A stretch of DNA of 64,000 nucleotides from Conchocele bisecta (lineage: Eukaryota; Mollusca; Bivalvia; Lucinida; Thyasiridae). Of this stretch, positions 44,106 to 55,686 are shown piece after piece. Each line of letters opens with the position of its first letter. Within the stretch, counting starts at the first letter, position 1. Where the stretch lies: contig CM055280.1 in NCBI GenBank assembly GCA_029237695.1, forward strand, positions 31,964,616 through 32,028,615, read 5' to 3'. Made by a program: the position numbers and the translations under genes. Under the pieces are notes generated by a model. That model worked only from the letters and a program-made list of their open reading frames with translations, had not been told where the DNA came from and made no database searches.

Positions 44106-44715
44106 AGATGATGTTTTTCAGACAAAAACATATGTCTCCCCCAATACCACCACTGCATGTTATCAGGACTTGGAAAATAATTTAAGGCAGCAACAGCATA
44201 TATGTAGCTACCTTGTATATTCCGCATACTTTTGAAGATACGCGCGACACAAGTTGAATATCTCCACTTTTCACTAAATCAAGGGCCATAACTCCGTGAA
44301 TACTGGATGAATCCGCATCTAAAACACCAAGTGCGCAACATCACACGATGACCAGTATTCCTGTAAAGTTTCGCGACTCTAACTGAAATACTTTTGGAGA
44401 TATGCACGACACAGGTTGAAAATCCCCACTTTTCACTAAGTCAAGGGCCATAACTCCGTGAATACTGGATGAATCCGCATCTAAAACCACAGGTGCCCAA
44501 CTTCACACAATGACCAGTATTCCTGTAAAGTTTCACGACTCTAACTGAAATACATTTGGGGATACGCGCGACACAAGTTGAAAATCACCACTTTTCGCTA
44601 AGTTAAGGGCCATAACTCCGTAAATACAGGATGAATCCGCATCTAAAACCCCAGGTGCGCAACTTCACACGATGACCAGTATTCCTGTAAAGTTTCACGA
44701 CTCTAACTGAAATAC
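44106..44715. mobile_element. Pearl-like array, three ~160 bp cores
   Basis: CACTTTTC.CTAAGTCAAGGGCC, ATAACTCCGTGAATACTGGATG, AATCCGCATCTAAAAC and TCCTGTAAAGTTTC recur at about 44265, 44428 and 44589. The left edge has CATATGTCTCCCCC, compatible with the hairpin end of an inverted element, so orientation is probably minus. Confidence 0.6.
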
Positions 44716-44846
44716 AGGTCTGAATGTACAGTAAAATACAACAAAACATGCGATTCATGAAAACATAAAAAATAATAATACCATTGTATTGTAAATGTAT
44801 ATCTCGAAGAGACAACCCATGTAAAAAAATTAAAGAAAAACATGTA

Positions 44847-45095
44847 TGTGGCTGTGACTGAAGAAATGGGGCTTATGGGTTTTGTGACCATTGTAGCTAC
44901 TCAAACTGATCAAATACATGTAGCAAACTCCTGTAGCCTGATAATGATCGATAGTGCTTGTTAGAAGCAGGACAGATGATACACTAATGGAATGGTTAAC
45001 AGTGCAGATTCTGATCAGACTGCGGATGCACAGGCCACTCTGGGTCGGCACTGGTCGCAAAACACATACGCCCAATTTCTCCAGTCACAGCCACA
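44847..45095. mobile_element. Full-length GTGACTGGAG family element
   Basis: The ends TGTGGCTGTGACTGAAGAAATG and CAATTTCTCCAGTCACAGCC are inverted, flanked inward by GGGGCTTATGGGTTTTGTGACCA and GCACTGGTCGCAAAAC. The interior matches the 22181 subtype. Confidence 0.8.
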
Positions 45096-45099
45096 TATA

Positions 45100-45880
45100 G
45101 TTTCCAACCAAAAACTAATTGATCATTAATAGACAGCTCAGAGTTGTTCATGTCTAACTGTAAGGCTAATTGTGGCATGTATCTGTGTGAACATTGAGCA
45201 TGGAATTGAATATATAATTATCATAAACGTCTCATAAACGTCGTAACTTCACAGTGTCCGCACCACACCACATAAATATTAAGTTTTAAAATGTGTAGAT
45301 TTGATTTATTGGTGTTTAATAGCCTATCAACAGCTAAGTTTCTGGTCACAAACACCACCATGCTGAGGTTCAGTTACATCATTTGGCAGTAACAGTTCTT
45401 GTGATTGCGAGCGTGTTCCAGCATGTCCACATAACCGAACAGCGAGACGCAGTTGACTTCATCGACACTGAGAGAATGTCATCGTCGCTGAAAGATGGGT
45501 GAACAATAGTATTAATTAGTTTAAACATATTTTATTTGCATATTGTTTACAAGTTCATTGTCAATGTCAATGTTACTATATACAGTACTATGCAAATGGG
45601 ATTGGATTGAAAGCAAGCTTATTTAAATCCTCTCCCTTACATGTGACTAGATATCATAGGATGCCGAAACCAAGACATTCTTGCCATCAGTTTTTGAACA
45701 GTTTATATTATGTGATAATTGGTATTTTCTGGATTATAAGTTGTTCTGGTTTCAGCATCGTCTGATACACGGCAATTACATTAAAGCAATTAAATTTAAA
45801 ATTTCCGAAAAATATAGTATTGACACAAATATACAGGCAATAGGTTCTATATAATCAATTACGTGATACATGAAATGGAA
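45100..45880. other. No gene firmly recognised
   Basis: A plus-strand open stretch near 45375-45500 follows AG sites and encodes about 40 plausible residues (including ITEQRDAVDFIDTERMSSS) before a TGA. This is too short to call. A GGTGTTTAATAGCCTATCAACAG word at 45314 is the inverted retroposon tail seen at 37590. Confidence 0.35.
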
Positions 45881-46020
45881 AAAAAATAAGGAAATAAGGA
45901 AATAAGCACGCCACAATAGGAGTTGGAGTCTTGTTCCCACACCAAGCCATGCCCAGTTATCGCCACCCCAAGTCAGTTAGTGATACGCATGTACACACGC
46001 AGGCATCATTATATGGTGCA

Positions 46021-48946
46021 CTAAAAACGACCGGTGTTTTGTATGAATAGTCTAACTGATGCGAAAATGGCTTCATTGGAGTTATTGTCTAGTTGTTACG
46101 GTTGCCATAGAGTATAGTGTGGAGGGTGGGTTGGCAAAAAGTGTGTATGTCGTATATTAGTTGAGCTCTATGTGCTCCATATTGAGTGCAGTGGAAAAAG
46201 AAACGGGGGCATCTTCAACTTGTCCACAGTTACAGTTGGGCGAGTCAATATGTTCTTACGATATAAATCATGATTGAGAGAACTGCATTTCGTTATAAGA
46301 CGTGTGTGTAATACCTGTACATACCTAGTACCACTGTAGTAGTAGGTTGGGACATCTCCGGTATTTGTTTTTATTTTGGTTTTAAAACAATTAAGTGATG
46401 GGGCGTTCCGTGTGTCATCTGGAAGAGAGTTCCACTCCCGGATTGTGGATGGCAGAAACGAGTTATAATAAAGGGTGGTTCTGGACCGTAAAATCTGTAT
46501 ATTCTCAGGATTTCGTAAATTGTAACGGGACGTATCTATTTCCGGTGGAACCACATCGACCAAGTAACCGGGTGAGATGCCATTTTTCATTTTGCAAAAT
46601 AGGGACAATTTATGGGAGTGACGTCTATTTCCTAATGTTTCCCAGCAGGTTTCTATATATAAGGACTAGATTGAAACAAGCCGAGTGGCACCTTTAGCGA
46701 TACGTGCTGCTTCAATCTGAATTTTTTCGAGGGCATCCTTCTCATACTGGGTACAATTATCTCAGACGACATCCGCATATTCTAATACCGGTCTAATAAA
46801 AGTAAGATAAATTATTTCAAGGCATTTTCTATCTAGAATGTATTTTAATTTTCTCATAACATTGATCCTACGCCATGCCTTTCCGGTTATGTAGTCTATG
46901 TGTTGGTGCCATGTTCCCTCGTTATTAAAATACAAACCTAGATGCTTGTGACTATCAACTTCTGAGACATTAACATTATTCATGAGGATTGGGGAATGTA
47001 CTTCTCTATTACGCTTACGTGTTATAAGTAGTGATTCAGTTTTCCTTGGATTAAATGATACAAGCCAGGTATTAGACCAGTTAGTAACTATATCGAGATC
47101 GTTGTTTATAGACCTGGATGCTGTTGCTGGCGAATCAACAATAAGATATAAACTGGTGTCGTCTGCGATAAGTCGAATATTAGAATTTATGTCCGCAACA
47201 ATATCGTTTATATATAATAGAAATAACAAAGGGCCGAGAATAGATCCTTGCGGGACGCCAGCCTTAATTTGGTTCCAGTTAGAATAAACACCTGGTAATA
47301 CAACCCTTTGCTTGCGATTATTAAGATAACTTTTAAGCCAGTCGTGAATATTATTAGTAACACCTGCGGCTCTCAGCTTCAAAAGAAGACCTGTATGCCA
47401 AACTCTATCAAATGCTTTGCTTATGTCGCAGAATACCACCCTCACCTCTTTTCCATCGTCTAATGCACGACAGAGTGTATTGTAAAGAAATGTCAGTTGT
47501 TTTACAGTTGAGTCGCCAGGTACAAACACGGACTGTAATGGTGTTAATATATTATTGTCATTAAAATGATTGTACAAATACTTGAAAACCGCCCACTCAA
47601 GAACTTTACTAACAGTGTTAAGAAGGGAGATGGGACGATAATTCGAAGTGAGAGAAGGATATCCAGCTTTAAATATCGGGCATACATTGGCCTCTTTCCA
47701 TACGTCTGGAAATAGTCCACATTCAATTGATTTGTTAAAGAGGTATTTTAGGGGAGTTGCTAATTCGCACTTTGTTTCTTTAAGTATACGATTATTTAAG
47801 CCATCTGGTCCAGAGGCTTTACCTATGGGCAAATTAGAAAGGATTGTTTGTATTTCTGTTTCGTTAAGGGTGATAGTTTCAAGTCTAATGGTTATTGCAT
47901 AAGGCGTTACTATGGGTGAAGGAACAGGAGGTTCTTGTAAAAGAGTTTGATCACGGAAAAAGTTATTTAAAATGTTAGCTTTCCCCGTGTTATCGTCGAT
48001 TATTGATCCATTATGTTGAAGTGGTGGGATTGCTTTATTTTCATTCTCGCATATAAAATGTTTCAAAGTAGACCACCAATCTATTGAACGGAGTTGACCT
48101 TTTTTTTTTTTTTTTTGGCTTATATTTAACGGCGGCACTGGCTCTAGGACCTTGCATGCCGTCTCCCAAGAATGGGAGAAAGAACGGAGGTAGAGATATT
48201 TTGAGAGAAGCCGGTAATTCGTATTTACAGAGCAACTACGAATTATCGGTACCCATTTACAGCTGGGTGAACTGGAGCAGTGTGGATAAAGTGTCTTGCT
48301 CAAGGACACAACGCACGCCGCTAGGCAGGCTCGAACCCACGACCCTTGGATCAGTAGTCCGACACACTAACCATTACGCCACGGCGCTCCACTTGGAGTT
48401 GACCTGATTTTAATTTGTTACTTATCCCAGTGTGGTAATCTTTGTTTGATTCCCGAATTGCTGAAATAACGTCATTCCTGAAACTTCGAAATTTTAACCA
48501 ATGTGAATGGTTATTAGATTGTTTTGCTTTATGATATAATCGTTTCCGCTTCCTGATCATTCTCTTAATAGTAGTGGTTATCCATGGTAAATCAGATTGT
48601 CGAACAAGTATTTCTTTGTTAGGTATATATTCTTGGGCAAGAGACATGACTTTATTAATTACATTATGGGCGTATTCATTTATATTTTCAGATTTTAGGT
48701 TGTCCCAGTTTGTGGTTGATATTTCTCTGCGTAACATGTCGTAGTCTCCAAGCTCATATTGCCATATTTTGCGCTTAAACGGTTTAAATTTATGCTTCGA
48801 AAATTTTAGGAAGCCATATATAGGACAATGAAAACGTGTCTCTTGTGGCAAAAATGGATCTCCTACTCCGCTGCTAACGATGTTGTCTCTATTTGATACA
48901 AACAATAAGTCTAGGATTGATTCAGAATGCTCGGTGAAGGGGCGAC
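46021..48946 (-). pseudogene. LINE ORF2 remnant: endonuclease end plus reverse transcriptase
   Basis: Reverse transcriptase copies the element RNA at a nicked target. Before the SINE the frame shows an endonuclease tail (ESILDLLFVSN, FHCPIYGFLKF) and a basic linker. After it come YRPISLLNTVSKVLEW, motif A (VFCDISKAFDRVWH), motif B (AGVPQGSILGPLLFLLYIND), motif C (LIADDTSLY) and the HLGLYFN block, so all three catalytic Asp are kept. Near the end, YNLRN, FLPSTIREWNSLP and a CNCG knuckle mark the usual C-terminus, closing with RLFIQNTGRF at 46021. Damage: an in-frame TGA (46762-46764) and TAG (46666-46668), each one C-to-T or G-to-A change from Trp and Gln codons, and at least three frameshifts between 46230 and 46080. 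The SINE splits the frame at 48100. The clade call (CR1/L2/Jockey group) is from motif style only. Confidence 0.85.
48101..48394 (-). mobile_element. tRNA-derived SINE inserted in the LINE, 11 bp target duplication
   Basis: On the minus strand it starts with GTGGCGTAATGGTTAG (A box) and GTGGGTTCGAGCC (B box). The conserved body CCTTGAGCAAGACACTTTATCC / CTGCTCCAGTTCACCCAGCTG follows, and it ends in a 16-base poly-A (poly-T on the plus strand at 48101-48116). GGAGTTGACCT occurs at both edges, 48090-48100 and 48395-48405. The body belongs to a type of central domain conserved among metazoan SINEs, but I cannot assign it to a named one. It is well preserved, so probably the youngest insertion here. 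Confidence 0.9.
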
Positions 48947-48947
48947 A

Positions 48948-49005
48948 CGAAATACCCAAATATACCCAAATACTGCCCAAATATACCCAAATATAGTATA
49001 TAATC
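48948..49005. repeat. ATACCCAA simple repeat
   Basis: Five imperfect copies of AAATATACCCA lie directly at the 5' truncation point of the LINE. A scattered relative is near 49660-49710. Confidence 0.8.
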
Positions 49006-49199
49006 ATGATAATAGCATTCGATGTGGTTGTTTTATGCAAATAACATAAAATAACACATGCTACTCGTATTTATTATATGATATAGTCATATATATCCAT
49101 TAGAATAAGCTATTTGTGCAAAAAACAACACCTGAGATGGCCAATGTGAAACTGTGACAAGGGAGATTACTCAGATTACTATTCTTTGAAGCAAGTGAA

Positions 49200-49510
49200 A
49201 TCGGGGCCATGTCAACTCGGCCCAGGTATAAAACGTTTTATACGCCCGCCCGTCCGTAGGTCCGTCCGTCAACTTTTTAGGACCACTAACTTTGTGTAAG
49301 CAACTCATCCCACAGTTTTCATACACATGCATCCAAAGCATGTTGAAGATGTGCACCTCCCCTTCTCATACCGAAAAATGTATTTTTGACAAAAGTGTAA
49401 CGTTTTTAACTTAGTCATTTATCCACCCTGTTTTTGCATCTTGGAGTCCCAAATTTGTGTAACCAACTCCTCCCACAGTTTTTAACCATTCATTCTGAAA
49501 CTTTACATAT
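49200..49510 (-). mobile_element. Short pearl-like element, minus orientation
   Basis: At the left, GTATAAAACGTTTTATAC is a perfect hairpin, followed by GCCCGCCCGTCCG..GTCCGTCCGTC (the ACGG tract). Two cores with TTTGTGTAA.CAACTC.TCCCACAG then lie 161 bp apart (49293 and 49454). Read from the other strand this is core, microsatellite, hairpin, the pearl order. Confidence 0.7.
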
Positions 49511-49979
49511 GCATTCTAAACATACTCGACGGGCGTTTATTGTGACATCAGGCACTGTTCTTATTACTTATTATCATTCAGTCTCACCGACTAGTGTACG
49601 AGAGTATACTGAAAAATTAGAATAAATATGGCGTTTGATCAGGGTCACTGCTCACGCAATAATTACCCAAAATATTGTCAAAATTAATGTTCAGATATAC
49701 CCAAGTATTGTATTTAGCAGCGTTTGATGTGTGTTATAATAATGGAATTTGCATGAAATAATACGTGACTGAATGTAAATGTACCACATGTCACACATCG
49801 CAGTGACTGTGCGTACATACTCCCAAAATTGATCCTGACATACATGTTAAATTACCACATGTCCCGTGGCACACAGTGACCTGCGTACACCAGAATTTCC
49901 GATTTACGTGTATATATGTGCCATATCGATTGTCTAGTATTATCTGGTCATAACTGCAATGCTGTATTGTAATAGTTAC

Positions 49980-51005
49980 AACCTCATAATACTACATACA
50001 ATGTAAAGACCGAATGTACGTGTCGCACCGTCACACGGCGTAATGATGGGACATACTCCCGAGTTCCCGACATACATCTAGCACATGTCACAGCGTAGTG
50101 ACGGGACGTATTCCCGACATACATGCACATGTACCACATGTCGCACAGCGTGGTGACGGGACGTATTCCCGACATACATGCACATGTACCACATGTCGCA
50201 CAGCGTAGTGACGGGACGTATTCCCGACATACATGTACATGTACCACATATCACACAGCGTAGTGACGGGACGTATTCCCGAGTTCCCGACATACATGTA
50301 GCACATGTCGCAGCGTAATGACGGGACGTATTCCCGACATACATGCACATGTACCACATGTCACACAGCATGGTGACGGGACGTATTCCCGAGTTCCAGA
50401 CATACATGTATCACATGTCACACAGCGTGGTGACGGGACGTACTATCGGGTTTCCGACATAATATGTCTGGAACTCGGGAATAGGTCCCATCACTACCTG
50501 TAGGAATATGTGGTACATGTACATGTGTGTCTGGAACTCGGGAATATGTGGTACATGTACATGTACATGTGTGTCTGGCACTCGGGAATATGTGGTACAT
50601 GTACATGCATGTCTGGAACTTTGGAATATGTGGTACATGTACATTTACATGTCATGTGCATGGTAACTTGAATATGTCTGGAATACATGTACATGTACAT
50701 GTGTGTCTGGAACTCGGGAACAGGTCCCGTCACTACGCTGTGTGACATGTGGTACATGTACATGTATGTCGAGCGCTCTGGCGTACGTCCCTTCATTTCT
50801 CCGTGTGCCATGTGGTACATGCACATCAATGTCGGGAACTCTGGTGTACGTCCGACCACTACTCTGTGGGACATGTATATTTGAGCATATTTTGAGTAAG
50901 TTCTCGCGAGATCCCGACATACGTGTACATGTTCCACATGTCACACAGCGTAATGATCGGGCGCACTGCCGAGTTCTCGACATACATGTATATGTACCAC
51001 ATGTC
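49980..51005. repeat. ~61 bp minisatellite arranged as an inverted array
   Basis: Left of about 50460, units read ACAGCGTAGTGACGGGACGT, ATTCCCGACATACATG and CACATGTACCACATGTC. Right of it the same words appear inverted (GTCTGGAACTCGGGAATATG, GTGGTACATGTACATG), and after 50890 the first orientation returns. Many units contain GTACATGTAC. The overlapping Tyr/Met/His/Val-rich open frames on both strands are products of the repeat, not genes. Confidence 0.85.
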
Positions 51006-51009
51006 ACAA

Positions 51010-51735
51010 TTCATACCCACATGTTTATCATCTACTCTTACATATACTGCTGCATTATGTGACATTTAATGCTAGCATTATAATCACAACAGATACTGGA
51101 AACATGGATATGAATAATATGCGTGCATGTACGTGTAGGTGTTTTCGTTCCATTTCAATTGGTGTGGGAACGTCAGCTTGGTTAAATTGGCGGTCATCGC
51201 ATAATCCAACGAAACTGCTGGGTTCATAATTGGGTATATATATAATTCAAGTTCTATTTCGACGTCACAACATCAATCAACTTTTGATATCAATACATCC
51301 AGTCATTCTTGATATAAATAACTAATTATTGATATGAAAAGTTACTGAAAAACTATTAAAACGTCGCCACATACCTGTTAAGCTAGTTGTTCCCTTATTG
51401 GAGCCCCGTGGAAAGTCTTGGACGTCAAGCGAGAAATACAACTCGAAAAAGCCTACAGTTAACTAAACAACTAGTCAATGTCCACATGTTCAGCATCTGC
51501 GTGTGACTATACTGCTAGCAGTAAAACGAATCGTATTGCAATACTTTGTTAATAATAAACACAATTTGATGTCTAAACATGTATATTCACGTGTCTACAC
51601 AGGTTTGTAGAATGAAAATATAGATGTAAACAGCTAAATGTGCATATCATTTCCTAATTACAGCATACTGTGTAATTTCCATACTAGCAGGATAAGCACC
51701 AATGTATAACACAAATGTGAATATGGATTATTTTT
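51010..51735. other. No gene recognised
   Basis: A near duplicate of ACATGTTTATCATCTACTC..ACTGCTGCATTATGTGAC themes appears at 51480 in altered form. Otherwise nothing. Confidence 0.4.
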
Positions 51736-51744
51736 GTAAGTAAC

Positions 51745-51962
51745 GTTTTTTTGTTAGCTTTTTCGTTTCCATTGACTACATGCGGCTCCAATAAGGAACA
51801 CGAAATGCGTATGTCGAACGTGGATGCCACCTGCAGCATATTTGAGAAACTGTGACAAATTGGTTAACCGAAAAGTGTGACGGACGGACAGACGGACAGA
51901 CAGACGGACGGTCCAAACACTATATGCCACCCGTTTCTTCGAAACCCGGTGGCATAACAACT
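51745..51962 (+). mobile_element. Minimal pearl-like element
   Basis: A single core-like block is followed by a GACGGACGGACAGACGG tract and the hairpin ATGCCACCCG..TTCTTCGAAACCCGGTGGCAT, ending AACA. This is the microsatellite-plus-hairpin end of the family without a tandem array. The 68-codon minus-strand frame here is a shadow. Confidence 0.65.
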
Positions 51963-51964
51963 AT

Positions 51965-52670
51965 CTTAATATTGGTTACTGCATATGCATTCGTTTGCTG
52001 GGGCAATTTTATACAATACTAAAAGTTTTGGGTTTTCCCGTTTATTATTCACCATATATTATATACCATAATGGCATAAAGTATCTCATAAATTACCTCA
52101 TAGTGTGACAATAATACATGTAGTAGTAGTGTACATACTATTGTATACAGCATTGCGATTGTGGGAATTATTGCTATTGAACATTACCAGCCCATATCGC
52201 ACATTTTACAACATTGCTTCAGATGTGCTTATCATGGTGTGTTAAAATATGTGGATTTCCTAAGCAATTTTCACATGTAATGTAGGATGTTATTCAAATT
52301 TATATCAGCTGGTGTCTGAACATAGAACATTCTATAGAACTGCCAACTGTAGGGTGAATGTTACGTATAGTTTTATCAACTCGTGTGCCATCAGCGACGT
52401 CGATGGTGTTAACGTTGTGTACTGTTGTTATTTACGCGCTCCGAGCAAGACGATGCAGCCGCACAGTTGATCATGCACGACAATGATCACTAATCGGTTA
52501 GATTTTCGACCGATGTAATATCTCTATAATACACGAGAGCATAACGATCTGCAGTTAAAACTGAACATGCATTTAATGTAATGTGGTTCAAATACATGTA
52601 GTCATGTTCCGAGACATATAAATAAGACGTCATGCCAATGTATATACTTGTTTAACATCATTTAAAACTA
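51965..52670. other. No gene or repeat recognised
   Basis: AT-rich, with no supported exon. Confidence 0.45.
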
Positions 52671-52674
52671 GATT

Positions 52675-54335
52675 GGTCAGTAAGCGAGGCTTACGGAATA
52701 CCCCCTGCGTGGGCCCAGGTACCCCTAAAATATGTAAAAATTTCCAAGTGTGTGGGCTTGTGACCTTGACTCTGGGATTAGCGCGAGCGGCATGAACGTG
52801 AATTTGTCACAGGGTGGTAGAGGTCCATTGGAGCAATGAGTGTGTGAAATGTGAAGCAGATCCGAGCAAGGAAATAGAAGTTATAACCGATTTCTCTGAT
52901 GTTAAGTTTTGTAAAGAGACTACCGTATAATCTCGAATTAACGCCCCCGGATGCGTTACATTTTACAAAAGGGGGGGGGGGGCGTTTATTAGCCAGTAAA
53001 AAAAAAAAAAAAAAAAAGGACCGCCAATTTCAAACACAAATAAGGATTTAAGGATTATTTGTGTTTGAAATTGGCGGTCATTGGTAAAAAAATTTATTTT
53101 TTTTTATTTCGGGGGGGGGGGGGGGGCGTTTATTACGAGGGGCGTTAATTCGAGGTTATACGGTATGTATGTGACGTTGTCACAGCATATGAAATATTAA
53201 GAATTTTCAATGAAAGAAATAGAAGTTATAACATATTTCTCTGATGTTAAGTTTTGTAAAGAGACTAAGTATGTGACCTTGACCTTGGGATCAGCGGGGG
53301 TTGGACAGTCGTAGATTTGTCACAGCATGATAGTACAAACTTAGAGGAATGCACAAGTGAAATAATAAGAATTTTCAAAGAAGGAAATAGAAGTTATAAC
53401 TTATTTCTCTGATGTTAAGTTTTGTAAAGAGACTAAGTATTTGACCTTGCATTGGGATCAGCGGGGGTTGGACGGTCATGGATTTGGTACAGCATGGTAT
53501 TAGAGCCTTACAGGAATGCATGTGTGAAATATTAAGAATTTTAGATGAAGGAAATAGAAGTTAGAACAATATTTCTCTGATGTTAAGTTTTGTAAAGAGA
53601 CTAAGTATTTGACCTTGACCTTGGGATCAGTGGGGGTTGGACGGTCGTGGATTTGGCACAGCATGGTAGTAGAGCCTTACAGGAATGCATGTGTGAAATA
53701 TTAAGCATTTTAGATGAAGGAAATAGAAGTTAGAACAATATTTCTCTGATGATAAGTTTTGTAAAGAGACTAAGTATTTGACCTTGATCTTGGTATCAGC
53801 GGGGGTTGGATTGTCGTGGATTTGGCACAGCATGGTAGTAGAGCCTTACAGGAATGCATGTGTGAAATATTAAGCATTTTAGATGAAGGAAATAGAAGTT
53901 AGAACAATATTTCTCTGATGTTAAGTTTTGTAAAGAGACTAAGTATTTGACCTTGACCTTGGGATCAGCGGGGGTTGGACGGTCGTGGATTTGGCACAGC
54001 ATGGTAGTAGAGCCTTACAGGAATGCATGTGTGAAATATTAAGCATTTTAGATGAAGGAAATAGAAGTTATAACAATATTTCTCTGATGTTAAGTTTACG
54101 GACTAAGCATTTGACCTTGACCTTGGGATCTGCGGGGGTTGGACGGTCGTGGATTTGGCACAGCATGGTAGTAGAGCCTTACAGGAATGCATGTGTGAAA
54201 TATCAAGCATTTTAGATGAAGGAAATAGAAGTTATAACAATATTTCTTTGATGTTAAGTTTACGGACGCACGAACGGACGGACAACCTGACTCCAGTATA
54301 CCCCCCACCCCCACAACTCGTTGCGGGGGGTATAA
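52675..54335 (+). mobile_element. Pearl-like element, about seven ~168 bp cores
   Basis: After a head (GTCAGTAAGCGAGGCTTACGG, CCCCCTGCGTGGGCCCAGG), cores carry TGACCTTGACCTTGGGATCAG, GGGGGTTGGACGGTCGTGG, CACAGCATGGTAGTAGAGCC, GAAGGAAATAGAAGTTA and TAAGTTTTGTAAAGAGAC. TTTTGTAAAGAGACTAAGTA recurs every 165-170 bp from 53252 to 53930. The element ends in GGACGCACGAACGGACGG and the hairpin ATACCCCCC..AACTCGTTGCGGGGGGTAT. The last four cores are very alike, so expansion is recent. Core-derived 68- and 76-codon frames on both strands are not genes. Confidence 0.75.
52923..53163. mobile_element. TA-flanked hairpin MITE nested in the pearl-like array
   Basis: The ends CCGTATAATCTCGAATTAAC and GTTAATTCGAGGTTATACGG are inverted and each is bordered by TA. 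Inward lie poly-G/GCGTTTATTA blocks and a long stem of CCGCCAATTTCAAACACAAAT facing its complement. TA target use and ends suggest a Tc1/mariner-type non-autonomous element. It interrupts a core unit at GAGACTA. Confidence 0.8.
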
Positions 54336-54339
54336 CAAT

Positions 54340-55680
54340 GATATCAGAGCATAGATACATGTTATATGACAGACAAACATTATAGTTAAAACAATCTAAC
54401 AATACACATGATACACTGGTAAACACCATTACCAACCGAAATGAGGAAATAGGCGAACAATGGTACTGTAACTTATGCAAATTCGTCACATGACGGGAAT
54501 TCCGTGAAGAATGCATGCGCCTACGTGTGTTTCAAATACATCTCATATGTATTAACGGCACTATAAGCGGCTATCCATGAGTATTATTTTATGAACACAC
54601 GATCGTCGTTCATTATGTGTTATGTGGAGCAGTTATATATTCAGTCTCACTACAATTTCTTTTGTATTTGTCCATGGAATTACAAATGTGCATTCTCATC
54701 CTCAACGAATTTACATAACACCCGACATGTTTGTAACTGCCACAAGGCTTAAGGCTATATTGGTACATTTGTTGCAATTATTGACGCTGATAAATAAAAC
54801 AGGTTTAAAGAAGAGCGTGTATACGTAATGCTTATTGCCAATTAAAATAGGTATACTGCTTTCAAAATGGCATGGCCATTTAAACATTTACCTGAATATA
54901 CACATGGACGTATGTTATTGATGGTAGTAATTGGTTCGAACACCTTCCATACCCGGTTATTTACGAAACAACTCTATTGGACTTTGTGCTTATGATTAAC
55001 CATCGCATTGGCTCGAGGACATTGTATGCTGTGCAATGTGAATGCAAAATATGCGTGTTACTTTGCATGCAATGCACTTATTCACAAACTGTCATTGGGA
55101 ATTCATTAGTTGACCGTTCATGCACAATAAATTTAATAAGCAGCTGGTTGACAAAACTTACCACATGAAATGTTATCATAGCATTAGCATATCGCAATAT
55201 GAGCTTGTCAGTCGGGGACTACACAGTTAGCAAATAATCACGCTTTTATTTTCGACTTTTTATTGGAAGCAAAGTTACTGAAGTTAAACGACAACAGCCG
55301 ACCAGGATCTACACTGGGACTGAATCATTATGTATCAATTAGTGGTACATGTGTTACTCTCACTAGTATGTAATATCCCACTTGACACACTAATCATGGA
55401 CAAACCTGCCAGCTGCGTGATAAACTGGACCAGTGTACATATAAAGTGATAATGCTTCCGGATTACTCTAGTTACCACAGTTAATGTATTTATATAAATG
55501 GCCCGTCTGTATACTAATACATGAATGACATAACGAACAATGTTGCCGCTGGTGGGCTGTGTCGATTCACACTTGCTCTGGGCTACACTGGTCGCAGATT
55601 CACTTGGATCATTTTCTCACAGCACGTCACGTGTGTATCAGTGGATTAAGTACAATGCCATGTCCCGACAAGGCAGGTAT
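54340..55680. other. No gene recognised
   Basis: Small pieces of known families only: CACCTTCCATACCCGGTTA at 54941 recurs at 21313 and 56196, and GGGCTACACTGGTCGCAGA at 55578 is a GTGACTGGAG-family scrap. Confidence 0.4.
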
Positions 55681-55686
55681 TGGTTA

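Larger units (their letters stand above)
45886..48946 (-). mobile_element. 5'-truncated non-LTR retrotransposon (CR1/Jockey-like), split by a SINE
   Basis: The element runs on the minus strand from the end of an endonuclease domain (48946 side) through reverse transcriptase to a 3' UTR. It probably terminates in the short repeat read as AAGGAAATAAGGAAATAAG on the plus strand at 45886-45906. The 5' edge is abrupt, where endonuclease-like coding gives way to an ATACCCAA-type simple repeat. Truncation at the 5' end is what target-primed reverse transcription typically leaves. The 3' limit is inferred. Confidence 0.8.

Noticed and set aside
45375..45502. Short exon-like plus-strand frame
   Set aside because: About 40 codons with ambiguous acceptors and no partner exon. 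Noted in the region entry but not called.
48361..48394. Possible tRNA gene inside the LINE
   Set aside because: It is the promoter head of a SINE with poly-A tail and target-site duplication.
49984..51065. Many overlapping 60-147 codon frames on both strands
   Set aside because: All are translations of the ~61 bp minisatellite, with repeating Tyr/Met/His/Val-rich peptides in several frames at once.
53281..54130. TGACCTTGACCTT words as nuclear-receptor response elements
   Set aside because: They recur because they are part of the core repeat. No evidence of function beyond the repeat.
53627..54385. Near-identical 68-94 codon frames on both strands
   Set aside because: They repeat every ~168 bp with the pearl-like core unit and cross its boundaries. 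No start or splice logic.
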